From NCBI RefSeq assembly GCF_037975235.1, contig NZ_CP150241.1, positions 558,001-622,000 of the forward strand: a DNA stretch of 64,000 nucleotides, read 5' to 3'. The stretch comes from Paenibacillus sp. FSL R5-0341 (lineage in GTDB: Bacteria > Bacillota > Bacilli > Paenibacillales > Paenibacillaceae). Every line of letters begins with the position of its first letter. Within the stretch, counting starts at the first letter, position 1. Positions 8,123-16,200 of the stretch are shown one piece after another. The notes beneath the pieces are model-generated. The model had not been told where the DNA came from, ran no database searches, and was given only the letters and a program-made list of their open reading frames with translations. A program made the translations under genes and the position numbers.

Positions 8123-8497
8123 ATGAAAATGCCCTATAGTACAGGTCTCCTCTTTAACTCTCCAAACGGGGTTGATCGTGCCACACAATTAATTGTGACC
8201 TGTTTGAATGATTCGGTTAACATCCCGTCCAACATTGAGCTTCAGGTCTTTCGCTGGGACACTTCACAGAACGCGAGAATTCCAATACGTCATGATCTGT
8301 TCCAGCTACCAGCTCAAGTGTCCAAAACTTTATTGTACACCCTGAACACTGCTGATTATTTTGAGGTGCAGAGTGACTTTTTCAGCGCAACCAGCACGAT
8401 TATTCAGGCTTATAGTTTGGACTCCGTAGGCAATATCACGCAGCGTGTGCTGCAATCGGAGATGATGTGGATAGACCGCTTTACCAATATTCCATAA
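8123..8497 (+). CDS. Hypothetical protein upstream of the BNR-repeat gene
   Basis: A 124-residue protein of unknown family. Composition (many Thr, Ser, Asn, Val with alternating hydrophobic residues) suggests an all-beta fold. No signal peptide or membrane segment. AAAGGAG precedes the ATG; a second ATG lies two codons in. It ends 19 bases before the BNR-repeat gene, so the two are likely co-expressed; no function is proposed. Confidence 0.65.
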   Translation: MKMPYSTGLLFNSPNGVDRATQLIVTCLNDSVNIPSNIELQVFRWDTSQNARIPIRHDLFQLPAQVSKTLLYTLNTADYFEVQSDFFSATSTIIQAYSLDSVGNITQRVLQSEMMWIDRFTNIP

Positions 8498-8516
8498 TTT
8501 CAATAGGCGGAGGTGA

Positions 8517-9757
8517 ATGCAGATGCCGGTTGTAAATATTACAGGAGCACTGGGTGGCAGTCAGTTCGAACCGTCCATTGCGGTTAATATATTACTTCCC
8601 AATATTATGTGCGTTGTTGCGGTCGATACAAGTGCGGGACCGACACGGACCGGATTCTATCGTTCCATTGACGGGGGGCAGACCTGGACGACAGCAATCT
8701 TGCCACAGCCTGCCGGATACGAAGGTGCGGAAGCGCCTACGATTGATTATACCTTTCCGAGTACATTCATTGTGACGGTGCATGTGTTCAATGGGGAGAA
8801 TGACGGAACGATTATCAGCTATACATCACTTGACGATGGGGTGACCTGGACTCCGCCTGTATTTATAAACAGAGGTTACGGACTCGTTGTCCACAATGAT
8901 GAACCGTTTATTGCCTGTGACCGCACACCAGGCAGTCCGTATCGAGGGAATGTTTATGTTGGCTATACCCCGCTGGCAACGGCAGCGTCTTCAATCTTTT
9001 TACAACGATCTGAGGATGTGGCGTCAACCTGGCAGATTCCGAGTCGAATTTCCATCCAAGAGGTTTCCATGATCGGGCGACCATCGGGATTGGATTCACA
9101 GGGGAAGTCTACGCCGGTTATATCCTCACGGGTCCTGGGAGTGCGTATGCGTTACTTCGGACTTCCTATGACGGGGGCACTACATTCCAGCCACCTATTA
9201 GCAATCAGTCCACTCTAATTGCCTCCGTTGTACCTTCACCGCAGGTTTTGCCTGTACCCAATTATGCATTTCGTGTCCAAAAAAACCTGAATCTGGCTGC
9301 GGACATATCCAACAGTATCTACAGTGATACTGTTTACGCGGTATGGAATGATGCCCGGAATGGGTATACGGATGTATTCATGTGTACCTCACCCGATGGA
9401 TTGCTCTGGAGTGAGCCAGTGAGTATTACAGGAGCACCGGTGGGGACACAGAATTTCTTTCCTTCCATTACCGTATCTCCGTTCACCGGTGTAATACGGG
9501 TTATCTACTACACCAACCAGCTCGATGGTTTTTTGCTGGATGTCTATGTGGCGGAATCGTTTGACGGGGGGGGGGCGACTTTTACGAATCGGAGGCTTAC
9601 TACAACATCGTTCAATCCGAATGGGAACTCGCCTACACCTACGGTACTCATTGGCGACTATATCACTGCTTACACCCAGGCACCTGACAATCTGGCTGCG
9701 GTATGGATGGCGACAACCCCGCCCACAGGGAAGCTGGATGTATATTTCGGGTCATAA
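8517..9757 (+). pseudogene. BNR-repeat (sialidase-like propeller) protein, frameshifted
   Basis: The first frame (8517 to about 9060) continues in another frame to 9757. Reading the second frame upstream gives an uninterrupted GFHDRATIGIGFTGEVYAGY that joins the first frame near base 9060, where one base appears lost. The full product (about 410 residues) carries Asp-box-like motifs: SIDGGQTW, SLDDGVTW, SYDGGTTF, SPDGLLW and SFDGGGATF, each a turn in a beta-propeller blade. No signal peptide and no evident sialidase catalytic set, so binding or structural roles are as likely as hydrolysis. A G10 tract lies inside the last Asp-box. Either a sequencing error or a real lesion. Confidence 0.7.
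9566..9575 (+). repeat. Homopolymeric G10 tract in the BNR gene
   Basis: Ten consecutive G residues encode an extra Gly in the Asp-box (SFDGGGATF instead of the usual SFDGGATF). Such tracts slip during replication and can switch a frame on or off; they are also common sites of sequencing error. Confidence 0.8.
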
Positions 9758-9785
9758 AACAGAGATGTGTCTATAAATTAAAGGA

Positions 9786-9825
9786 CAAAAGGACCAGCTT
9801 AATGTTCATTAAGCTGGTCCTTTTG
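9786..9825 (+). terminator. Intrinsic terminator after the BNR gene
   Basis: Long perfect hairpin CAAAAGGACCAGCTTAAT with its complement ATTAAGCTGGTCCTTTTG. A/T runs on both sides allow bidirectional action. Confidence 0.85.
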
Positions 9826-9842
9826 TATATGCATGTAACATA

Positions 9843-9941
9843 TTAATCTGCAATTACCAGTGAAGCACCAATCAAAGTAGCATTGGTATAACCACCACCA
9901 ACATTTTCAAAAGAGAAGTTGGTAATTGGCGCACCGAAGAA
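9843..9941 (-). pseudogene. Possible 3' remnant of a lost gene
   Basis: On the minus strand, a stop-bounded stretch of about 32 codons reads with a protein-like pattern (PITNFSFENVGGGYTNATL) and ends in TAA at 9843. There is no start codon or ribosome site. It looks like the C-terminal end of a beta-rich surface protein left by deletion, but it is too short to be certain. Confidence 0.3.
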
Positions 9942-10070
9942 CTAACCCTTTATGTATATGCAATTAGAGAATAGTCGATGGAAAAAACAGCCCATTTTCG
10001 ACCTGAGCCCGGTCCCATGTGTGATCGGTGCATATAGTGAACTGTACCTCAAATCAAAGGAGGGGTTTAC

Positions 10071-10175
10071 ATGAGTGGAGTAGTAGGTGGATACGGCGGC
10101 GCATGGACATCGACTGGCGCGATCTTGGTTCTCTTTATCTTGTTGGTCATCATCTCTAAAGCATTCTTGATCTAA
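10071..10175 (+). CDS. YjcZ family sporulation protein (34 aa)
   Basis: Tiny membrane protein: a short Gly/Tyr head followed by one hydrophobic helix GAILVLFILLVIISK and a short tail, the hallmark of the YjcZ/YhaG-like sporulation family. AAAGGAGGGG lies just before the ATG. First of three related genes in 740 bases. The family is seen in spore-formers; individual functions are unknown. Confidence 0.85.
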   Translation: MSGVVGGYGGAWTSTGAILVLFILLVIISKAFLI

Positions 10176-10218
10176 TAAACCGTTTGGACCCTAATATATT
10201 CGTAAAGGAGGGTTCTGC

Positions 10219-10326
10219 ATGAGCAAAGTAGTTGAAGGCGTAGGATACGGCGGCTGGACATCGACTGGAGCAATCCTGGTTCTGTTCATTCTTCTCGTAA
10301 TCATCACTAAATCTTTCTGGGTATAA
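10219..10326 (+). CDS. YjcZ family sporulation protein (35 aa)
   Basis: Paralogue of the gene just upstream, sharing STGAILVLFILLVII almost exactly, with the ending TKSFWV. AAAGGAGGG lies seven bases before the ATG. It is followed by a weak terminator, so genes one and two form one unit and the third is separate. Confidence 0.85.
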   Translation: MSKVVEGVGYGGWTSTGAILVLFILLVIITKSFWV

Positions 10327-10337
10327 TATGGCGAGCT

Positions 10338-10365
10338 CTGCCGGGCAACCGGTGGGGTTTTTTTT
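10338..10365 (+). terminator. Intrinsic terminator after the second YjcZ gene
   Basis: CTGCCGG-GCAA-CCGGTGG hairpin with two G-U pairs, followed by eight T residues. Confidence 0.6.
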
Positions 10366-10498
10366 GTAGAGGACAAGCATGGGAAGGGCACCCAACGGTT
10401 AAACGCCCATTTTGTCAAAATGAGGGCAATAGCCCGGTCCAGAGGTAGGCTAAATACATAGCTTAGGGGTGTAGGCAAATGTTAAGGAGGAATGAACA

Positions 10499-10810
10499 AT
10501 GAGCGAAGTAAAACCGAATTCACCGAACGGACAGGGACACGTATACGGACATACGGGAGGTTATGAGCATATGCAAGGATACCAATACACAGGTCATGAA
10601 ATGCATGGGTATGGATATGGTTGTGGAACAATGCCAATGGGATATGGCTATGGGTACGGACACCATGCCAATCAGGCTCCAATGATGCACGGTTATCAAC
10701 AGGGTTGTGGGGTATCCTACGGTCATGGCGGCAGCAGCTGGGGCTCCATGGGTACGATCCTCGTATTATTCATCTTGCTGGTTATTATCTCTAAAACCAT
10801 GTTTATCTAA
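10499..10810 (+). CDS. YjcZ family protein with long His/Gly/Tyr-rich N-terminus
   Basis: 103 residues. The last 30 repeat the YjcZ helix (SMGTILVLFILLVIISK), while residues 1-72 are low complexity, rich in Gly, His, Tyr and Met (YGYGYGHHANQAPMMHGY), with two cysteines in the extension. TAAGGAGG precedes the ATG. The extension is unusual for the family and could bind metal or form an assembled layer on the spore; that is inference. Confidence 0.8.
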   Translation: MSEVKPNSPNGQGHVYGHTGGYEHMQGYQYTGHEMHGYGYGCGTMPMGYGYGYGHHANQAPMMHGYQQGCGVSYGHGGSSWGSMGTILVLFILLVIISKTMFI

Positions 10811-10920
10811 TTAGTAGTGAGTGCAACGCGGCTTTGCTGAATGTGGATCGTTACGATAGGTGCTCTAAATAAACTCCGAGTTTGAGTTCCATGTTGGGGC
10901 ATAACGTACCTATGATTCAG

Positions 10921-10963
10921 AAAGGGACAGCGTAGGGAATTATCCTGCGTTGTCCCTTTTTTT
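10921..10963 (+). terminator. Intrinsic terminator after the third YjcZ gene
   Basis: AAAGGGACAGCGTAGGG pairs with CCTGCGTTGTCCCTTT and is followed by T residues. Confidence 0.8.
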
Positions 10964-11023
10964 ATAAGAATTAAGTGAAGGAGCGTGGGGATTAGAATGG
11001 GAAAAGGGGAGGTCTGCTCGAAT

Positions 11024-11217
11024 TAACGAACTCCACAGGCTCTATTCCATGAATTTCTGCCATTTCGATAATTTAACGAATCGGAGACATCTTATTATCT
11101 GAATTTGGGCATGTTTGGAGCCTATACTGATGAATTGACATCGATTAACGTGGCTGAGATTCGTTAGATTTTACATAGCACAGAAATTCTCAATATAAGG
11201 TGTGCAGGATTCGTTAG
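11024..11217. repeat. 194-bp fixed-geometry intergenic element, copy A
   Basis: Boxes TAACGAAC (11024) and TAACGAAT (11074), then the inverted boxes ATTCGTTAG (11159) and ATTCGTTAG (11209). The TAACGAAT box is followed after exactly seven bases by ATCTTATT, and the first inverted box is preceded after seven bases by ATTAACGT. Offsets of 50, 85 and 50 bases are identical in copies B and C, although the intervening DNA differs. Confidence 0.75.
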
Positions 11218-11304
11218 CGTCTGGTGAGCGCAAGGAGAGACTTTTCTCAGTGAAGGAACGGTGTCCAACAGTATGTAGATGATGCTGAAATGTGTATGTA
11301 GACA

Positions 11305-11596
11305 TGGATAAACACCCGGAACCCAATTCCGGGTGCTTGTGTATGTTTTCAATCTTCTCAAGAATAAGTGATATCCAAAACAACAAAAGCCCTACCTCTC
11401 TTTTGTCCTTGCGGCTCCGATGACCGCGCCAGTGTGAATGGGAACATCTTGTGAAACTCTGTACTACCGGGTTATTGTTATGCAGGTTCTTCAATCTTCA
11501 TAGGTTGATTGTGCTTATTCGCTGCGGTCGCAGCATGAAGAAAATATTCCGGGGTTTAAAGAAGACAGAAATCATATGAGGTTGTTTAATACAACT
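11305..11596 (-). ncRNA. Candidate non-coding RNA, leftward
   Basis: A good minus-strand promoter (11602-11630) and a GC-rich hairpin (CACCCGGAA...TTCCGGGTG, 11312-11335) followed by TTTAT bound about 290 nt with no credible ORF. Internal stems include GTTGT/ACAAC at the proposed 5' end, GCTGCG-AC-CGCAGC and GAATAAG/CTTATTC. It did not resemble 6S, SRP, tmRNA or RNase P RNA. The T-run after the hairpin is weak, so this is a candidate only. Confidence 0.35.
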
Positions 11597-11601
11597 CTTA
11601 T

Positions 11602-11630
11602 ACTATACCACAGGTTGTAATTTTTTGCAA
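11602..11630 (-). promoter_or_regulatory. Sigma-A-type promoter, leftward
   Basis: Minus strand TTGCAA (11625-11630), 17-base spacer, TATAGT (11602-11607). It points into the gene-free stretch 11.3-11.6 kb, away from the sigma factor gene. Confidence 0.5.
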
Positions 11631-11809
11631 TAAAAAGGAAAGCTGCGAACAGAGCAACATGTTTTCAGACTGTTTTTAAGTTAGAAGTTGAAAGGTTAGT
11701 TTGAAAAGATACAGAAAATTCTTCAAACTATTTCTCCATTGAGGTAATCCTCTTCAAAAGTTTCTGCGTAGGTTATAATAAGAGGGAAGAAACAGAAAGG
11801 GGCCCTCGC

Positions 11810-12406
11810 ATGACTGAATCGATGGAGGACAGCAGGTTAATGCGGCAGATTGCGGAACGAGATGCTTCCGCACTGGAGCTTTTATATGACCGTTATGAGC
11901 GAGCGGTATACTCTTTTGCCTACCGGATTGTTGGTGATCCCATGACGGCAGAGGAGACCGTTCAGGAACTTTTCCTGCGGGTCTGGAATAATGCTGAACG
12001 ATACGATGCCTCACAGGGGAAGCTGACCACATGGATGTTTGCGATTACGCGTAACATTGCAGTGGACATGCTGAGGCGGAAATCAAAAGGAGCAGCGGCT
12101 ACTTCAGTTGAACACGAGACACTGGCGGCCTATGCCGATGAAGATACGAACACGGAAGAAGAAGTACAACGTAAATGGGAAGGCACCCGGATTAAAGAGG
12201 CGTTGTCCCAGTTGAACGGTGATCAGCAACAAGTTATCGAATCGATTTATTATGCGGGATTAACCCAGCAGGAAGTATCCAGCCGATTCGGGATTCCGCT
12301 GGGTACAGTAAAGAGCCGTGTCAGGCTTGCCATGCGGCAGCTCCAAAAGTTGCTGGCCGATGCTGAATTGCATCCGGACGCGGGAAGGGAGGGCATACAT
12401 CCATGA
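11810..12406 (+). CDS. ECF-type RNA polymerase sigma factor
   Basis: A 198-residue sigma-70-family factor. Region 2 lies at about 25-95 (ELLYDRYERAVYSFAYRIV... TWMFAITRNIAVDMLRR) and region 4 at about 130-180 with the helix-turn-helix LTQQEVSSRFGIPLGTVKSRVRLAMRQL. AAAGGGG precedes the ATG; a TATAAT lies about 30 bases upstream. Its stop overlaps the ATG of the next gene by four bases (ATGA), so it is translationally coupled to its likely anti-sigma partner. Confidence 0.92.
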   Translation: MTESMEDSRLMRQIAERDASALELLYDRYERAVYSFAYRIVGDPMTAEETVQELFLRVWNNAERYDASQGKLTTWMFAITRNIAVDMLRRKSKGAAATSVEHETLAAYADEDTNTEEEVQRKWEGTRIKEALSQLNGDQQQVIESIYYAGLTQQEVSSRFGIPLGTVKSRVRLAMRQLQKLLADAELHPDAGREGIHP

Positions 12407-13341
12407 TAGAACGACATGAGGAGTGGTCTGATCTGGCACCGATGTATGTGCTGGGCGGACTGGAAGCAGAGGAAGTGGCGGCGTTTGAAGCGCATATGGC
12501 CAATTGCGAACCTTGTCGCCAGGAGGTGAGGGAATTGCAGGAAGTGACTGGCTTCCTGCCACTTGCGGCGGAACCTGTAGCACCGCCGCCTGGCATGCGA
12601 GCACGTGTGCTGGGCAACGTGCTCGGACATGTGCAGGAGAGCGCCGAGGCGAAGCCAGCGGCTGCTCCTGCACAGCCTGAAGCACCCGTGGTGCTTCAGG
12701 AGGACCTTGCGCCGCAGCACGAACGTGCGGCCCGGGTGGAAGAGGCTGCCCAGGCACAGCCATGGCAGCCACAAGCACGCGCGCGTGCGCGCAGCAGCAG
12801 CGCCTGGCGCATAGCCAGTGCCGCCCTTGCGGCAGCGGCACTGTTGCTGGGCGTGTACACGGCGCAGCTGCAGAGCCAGATCGACTCGCTGACGCAGCAG
12901 GCGGCGGGCTCGTCGGCTACGCAAGAGCAACTGGTGCAGGCACAGGCGCAGAATGCGCAGCTGCAGGAGCAGCTGGCATCAGCTCTGGAACCTGCACAGG
13001 GCATGCAGACGGGCGAGGCAGTGAAGCTTAATCCTGCAACGCAGGATATTGTAGCTCAGGGTCTCGCAACCATCGTGATTGACAGCAAGGGCACTCACCT
13101 GGTTGTGCAGGCTGAGAACTTGCCGAACCTGGAAGGCAACGAGGCATTTCAGGTCTGGTTGATCAAGGGAGATACCCCTCAGAATGCGGGGACTTTCCTT
13201 AGTCGTGACGGCACGGGAGCGGTATACTACACATTGGATTCGGCGAACGACTATGATACGGTTGCGATCACGCTTGAACCGGATGCCATGGGAGATGAGC
13301 CGCGCGGTACGATGATTTTGGCTGCCAAGATCAAAGGATAA
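12403..13341 (+). CDS. Anti-sigma factor, RskA-like with N-terminal zinc finger
   Basis: 312 residues. The N-terminal 45 hold the anti-sigma zinc-binding motif (EAHMANCEPC, HxxxCxxC). Then follows an Ala/Pro/Gln-rich linker, one membrane helix at about 130-148 (IASAALAAAALLLGVYTA), a coiled-coil-like Gln-rich segment, and a C-terminal RskA-type extracytoplasmic domain (NEAFQVWLIKGD... PRGTMILAAK). It should hold the sigma factor at the membrane until an envelope signal releases it. Bases 12.6-13.0 kb are markedly GC-rich. Confidence 0.88.
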   Translation: MIERHEEWSDLAPMYVLGGLEAEEVAAFEAHMANCEPCRQEVRELQEVTGFLPLAAEPVAPPPGMRARVLGNVLGHVQESAEAKPAAAPAQPEAPVVLQEDLAPQHERAARVEEAAQAQPWQPQARARARSSSAWRIASAALAAAALLLGVYTAQLQSQIDSLTQQAAGSSATQEQLVQAQAQNAQLQEQLASALEPAQGMQTGEAVKLNPATQDIVAQGLATIVIDSKGTHLVVQAENLPNLEGNEAFQVWLIKGDTPQNAGTFLSRDGTGAVYYTLDSANDYDTVAITLEPDAMGDEPRGTMILAAKIKG

Positions 13342-13357
13342 ATATAGGATATATCAG

Positions 13358-13389
13358 AAAAGGCTGCTCCTTCGTGGAGCGGCCTTTTC
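13358..13389 (+). terminator. Intrinsic terminator after the anti-sigma gene
   Basis: AAAAGGCTGCTCC-TTCG-TGGAGCGGCCTTTT, a stable UUCG-type tetraloop hairpin followed by T residues. Confidence 0.85.
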
Positions 13390-13592
13390 TTGTTGTCCGG
13401 ATTGCCACCAAGTTACCGCGCAAAGGGTCAAATATTTTGAAACGTTTCGATAGATGGAGTTTTGGTGTCTAATCAGCAGATTTTATTAATTTTTTTGGTT
13501 TGAATAACCGATAAACAAATAGGAGGCTATACCCTTAATCTCCCCGTGACATCAAGGGAGAACTGGTTGCACATAGAGAGCGAGGGGTTCAG

Positions 13593-15104
13593 TTGGAAGT
13601 ATACCGTTCATTTATTTTTCGTCTGCTACGCAATTATCTGATCGGTTCACTGGCAGCTGTTTTTGTTGTCGGTACAATGGTTATGGTATCCACCTTGCAG
13701 ATACCCAATATTCAATTTGTTCGACTCATCTTCATTGTGTTGATATCACTTTTGTTCATGCTTGTTGCAGAATTAATTACACTGTGGGCGCAGCTTGGAC
13801 CCATAAGGCAATTTTTTGCTTCCGAGCATCACGAGAAAGATGAACTGAACCGCATGTATGAGAGTGTTCATCGTTTCCCTGGACAGACCATATATCGGAT
13901 TATGGGTCCGCACATGCTTGGTTTTTCAATTCCGGCAGCCGGATTAACAATATGGATGATATCCACGGGGTGGCTTGACTTCCCTTATGGGTACGTTGTG
14001 GTGGCAGCTGCGTGTGCAATTTTGATCGCCGTCATGCATGCACTGATTGAGTATTATCTGACGGTGCGGGCAGTTAGACCCTTGCTGCTTGAGATTCGTC
14101 ATCGAGGCAAAGTCCAGTATGGGATGGAACCTTCACTGGGAGGACGCATCCTGGTGTCGATTCAGCGTAAATTTCAGCTAAGTACGGCACTGATCGGATT
14201 ATTTCCTTTATTTTTGTTTTTTCTGGCTACATATATTCGGCTTCAGTATATGGATAGTGAGTTTGCAAAAGAGTACATCCTGTGGGGCGTATTTATCGTC
14301 ATTCTAGGCGCTGGGTTTGCACTGGTTGGCAGCTGGCTGTTGATTCGGGATGTTCGTGATCCGGTTGCTGAACTGACACATGAGATGAACCGAATTCAAG
14401 GGGGAGATCTTGGCAGAAGAGCCCCAGATCTGTATGCGGATGAATTTTCGGCGTTGATCTCCGGCTTCAATATGATGATTAATCGGCTTGAGATGAGACA
14501 GGAACGTAATCGGCAGCTGCTGCAAAGTTATTTTTCTACGTTGGCGGCTGCATTGGACGCCCGAGATAAATATACGGCAGGGCATTCGATGCGTGTGGCA
14601 GAGTATTCGCTGATGATCGGCAAGCTGAGTGGAATGGATGAAGAACAGGCGGATTTATTGTACAAATCAGCCCTGCTCCATGATATCGGGAAAATCGGCA
14701 TACCTGATGAGGTGTTGCTGAAGGATGGAAAACTAAGCGATGAAGAATTCGCAATTATTCGGACACATCCCGTACAGGGGGAGAGCATTCTGCTCCAGAT
14801 TGAACCAATTGATGCCATGGCTGACTTTTTGCCTGGTGTACGATCCCATCATGAAAGATACGATGGCAAAGGGTATCCGGACGGAATGGCAGGTGATGAG
14901 ATTCCGCTATTTGGCCGCATCATTGCGGTTGCGGATGCCTTTGATGCCATGACGTCTGATCGACCATACCGGAATGGGATGAGTCACGAGAGAGCGCTAA
15001 CGATTTTGGAAGAAGGAAAAGGGACCCAATGGGACCCCTATTTTGCAGGTTTGTTTATTGATGAATGGAGACGACAACAGCATATTCAGAAACCGTCGAA
15101 GTGA
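13593..15104 (+). CDS. Membrane HD-GYP domain protein (likely c-di-GMP phosphodiesterase)
   Basis: 503 residues. About five to six membrane helices fill residues 1-250, a HAMP domain follows at about 250-305 (DPVAELTHEMNRIQGGDLGRRAP), and the HD-GYP domain spans about 320-490: HSMRVAEYS, LHDIGKIGIP, HHERYDGKGYPDG, VADAFDAMTSDRPYR. HD-GYP proteins hydrolyse cyclic di-GMP. The start is a TTG placed after GAGGGG; no ATG fits. Convergent with the PAP2 gene, four bases between stops. Confidence 0.88.
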   Translation: MEVYRSFIFRLLRNYLIGSLAAVFVVGTMVMVSTLQIPNIQFVRLIFIVLISLLFMLVAELITLWAQLGPIRQFFASEHHEKDELNRMYESVHRFPGQTIYRIMGPHMLGFSIPAAGLTIWMISTGWLDFPYGYVVVAAACAILIAVMHALIEYYLTVRAVRPLLLEIRHRGKVQYGMEPSLGGRILVSIQRKFQLSTALIGLFPLFLFFLATYIRLQYMDSEFAKEYILWGVFIVILGAGFALVGSWLLIRDVRDPVAELTHEMNRIQGGDLGRRAPDLYADEFSALISGFNMMINRLEMRQERNRQLLQSYFSTLAAALDARDKYTAGHSMRVAEYSLMIGKLSGMDEEQADLLYKSALLHDIGKIGIPDEVLLKDGKLSDEEFAIIRTHPVQGESILLQIEPIDAMADFLPGVRSHHERYDGKGYPDGMAGDEIPLFGRIIAVADAFDAMTSDRPYRNGMSHERALTILEEGKGTQWDPYFAGLFIDEWRRQQHIQKPSK

Positions 15105-15108
15105 GGGA

Positions 15109-15762
15109 TCAGCTGATCCCCTCTGTCCACTTCGATTCTTTTCTGCGTCTCCGGTATTGAGAGAGGCCAGTTATGATGGTGAGAACACATTCGCCGAGTA
15201 TGACTGCACCCAGGGCATCGTAAATCACATGCTGTTTGATCATTAGCGTGGATACGATAATGGTTGCTGCCCCGGCGGCCACCAGAATCTTGATGGGTTT
15301 GCGGATGCTTGGAACCGAGAGAACGGCACGCATAACGAGATAAGAGTGAAGAGAATGAATACTTGGAAAACAATTATAAGGGCGATCCTGGCTATAGAGC
15401 CACCCCAGAACAGATGCTCCCAGACCTGTCCCCGTTAGTTCCGGACGCGGTACCATGGTCTGAAAGTTGAAGTAGATCAGATAACAGATCCAGACACAGA
15501 TATTCATGGATAACAAAACGCGGTAATACGTCAGGCGATCCTTAGCACACAGGTAAGCCAGCACACCAAATACAAACGGGTACCAGCCCAAATATGGAAT
15601 GGACATGGCAGGCACATAGGGAATGAACCGGTCAAGCGAGGAATCAAGCACTACGAACCCGCGTTCCGGACTATTTAAAATATCGTAGAACAGCCCCATG
15701 ACGGCCAAAGACAGCATTAAACTCAATGACAGCCAATAGGATTTGCTTTTTAACAATTGCAC
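15109..15762 (-). CDS. PAP2-family membrane phosphatase
   Basis: 217 residues with about six membrane helices. Motif 2 is CFPSIHSLHS (PSxHS) and motif 3 is STLMIKQHVIYDALGA (the catalytic His and Asp of the PAP2 family). The lysine-rich motif 1 is not obvious. Likely acts on a lipid phosphate or polyprenyl diphosphate at the outer face of the membrane; this small form resembles inositolphosphotransferase/phosphatase relatives. GTG start nine bases after AAAGGAG. Its leader carries a copy of the 60-bp repeat also found before two other genes. Confidence 0.8.
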   Translation of the reverse strand: MQLLKSKSYWLSLSLMLSLAVMGLFYDILNSPERGFVVLDSSLDRFIPYVPAMSIPYLGWYPFVFGVLAYLCAKDRLTYYRVLLSMNICVWICYLIYFNFQTMVPRPELTGTGLGASVLGWLYSQDRPYNCFPSIHSLHSYLVMRAVLSVPSIRKPIKILVAAGAATIIVSTLMIKQHVIYDALGAVILGECVLTIITGLSQYRRRRKESKWTEGIS

Positions 15763-15782
15763 AACATCTTTCTCCTTTCATT

Positions 15783-15800
15783 CATGTTCCGACGAACATG
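15783..15800. promoter_or_regulatory. CATGTTC-N4-GAACATG inverted repeat
   Basis: Perfect 7+7 palindrome 21 bases upstream of the PAP2 start codon; candidate operator or leader hairpin. Confidence 0.35.
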
Positions 15801-15810
15801 ACCCCAGCAA

Positions 15811-15873
15811 ATAACTATATAAGTTGCACTATACATTCATTTACACGAGAACGGAGAGGACAGAAATAACCTG
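15811..15873 (-). repeat. 60-bp promoter-proximal repeat, copy 2
   Basis: Minus strand reads AGGTTATTTCTGTC...CGTGTAAAT...TATAGTGCAACTTATATAG. It aligns with copies at 15957 and 28373 along its length and lies 49 bases before the PAP2 gene, pointing at it. Confidence 0.6.
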
Positions 15874-15956
15874 AAGAAGCATACGCTTCGCCTTTATCCA
15901 CGGGTTTTCCCTTTCAGAAAAGGGAATCGAAAAAATTTGGGGATAACAGCGATCAG

Positions 15957-16020
15957 AAGGTTGTTCTGTCATCGGAGTGGCAAGTGTAATTATTCTTTAG
16001 TTCAATCTATATAGTAGTTT
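15957..16020 (+). repeat. 60-bp promoter-proximal repeat, copy 1
   Basis: AAGGTTGTTCTGTCATCGG...GTGTAATTATTCTTTAGTTCAATCTATATAGT. The first 44 bases are nearly identical to the copy upstream of the solute-binding protein gene at 28457. It points toward the histidine kinase 180 bases on. Confidence 0.65.
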
Positions 16021-16200
16021 AAATTTAAACAACAATATATTTTACTACGTCCAGCGCACAAATTGAATCCTGATTTGTGTATTTTTGTGTATTTTTTTGA
16101 CGAAGAAGGAATGCGTAAGCTTCAATGGGCATGATATGATAGAAACACATACGGACGAAGGTAATTTGGCCAGTAAAGTCGGGACAACAGGAGTGAGTGA

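Noticed and set aside
10156..10478. Two minus-strand frames of 79 and 95 codons over the YjcZ genes
   Set aside because: Antisense to two clear YjcZ genes, without ribosome sites.
11164..11494. A 107-codon minus-strand frame
   Set aside because: Overlaps the 194-bp element and the ncRNA candidate; composition is not protein-like and no ribosome site is present.
13436..13455. CcpA (cre) site at GAAACGTTTC, or ECF -35 element
   Set aside because: It lacks the cre spacing, and no matching -10 for an ECF promoter occurs 16-17 bases downstream.
15906..15927. TTCCCTTT...AAAGGGAA hairpin as a terminator
   Set aside because: No T-run on either strand after the stem.
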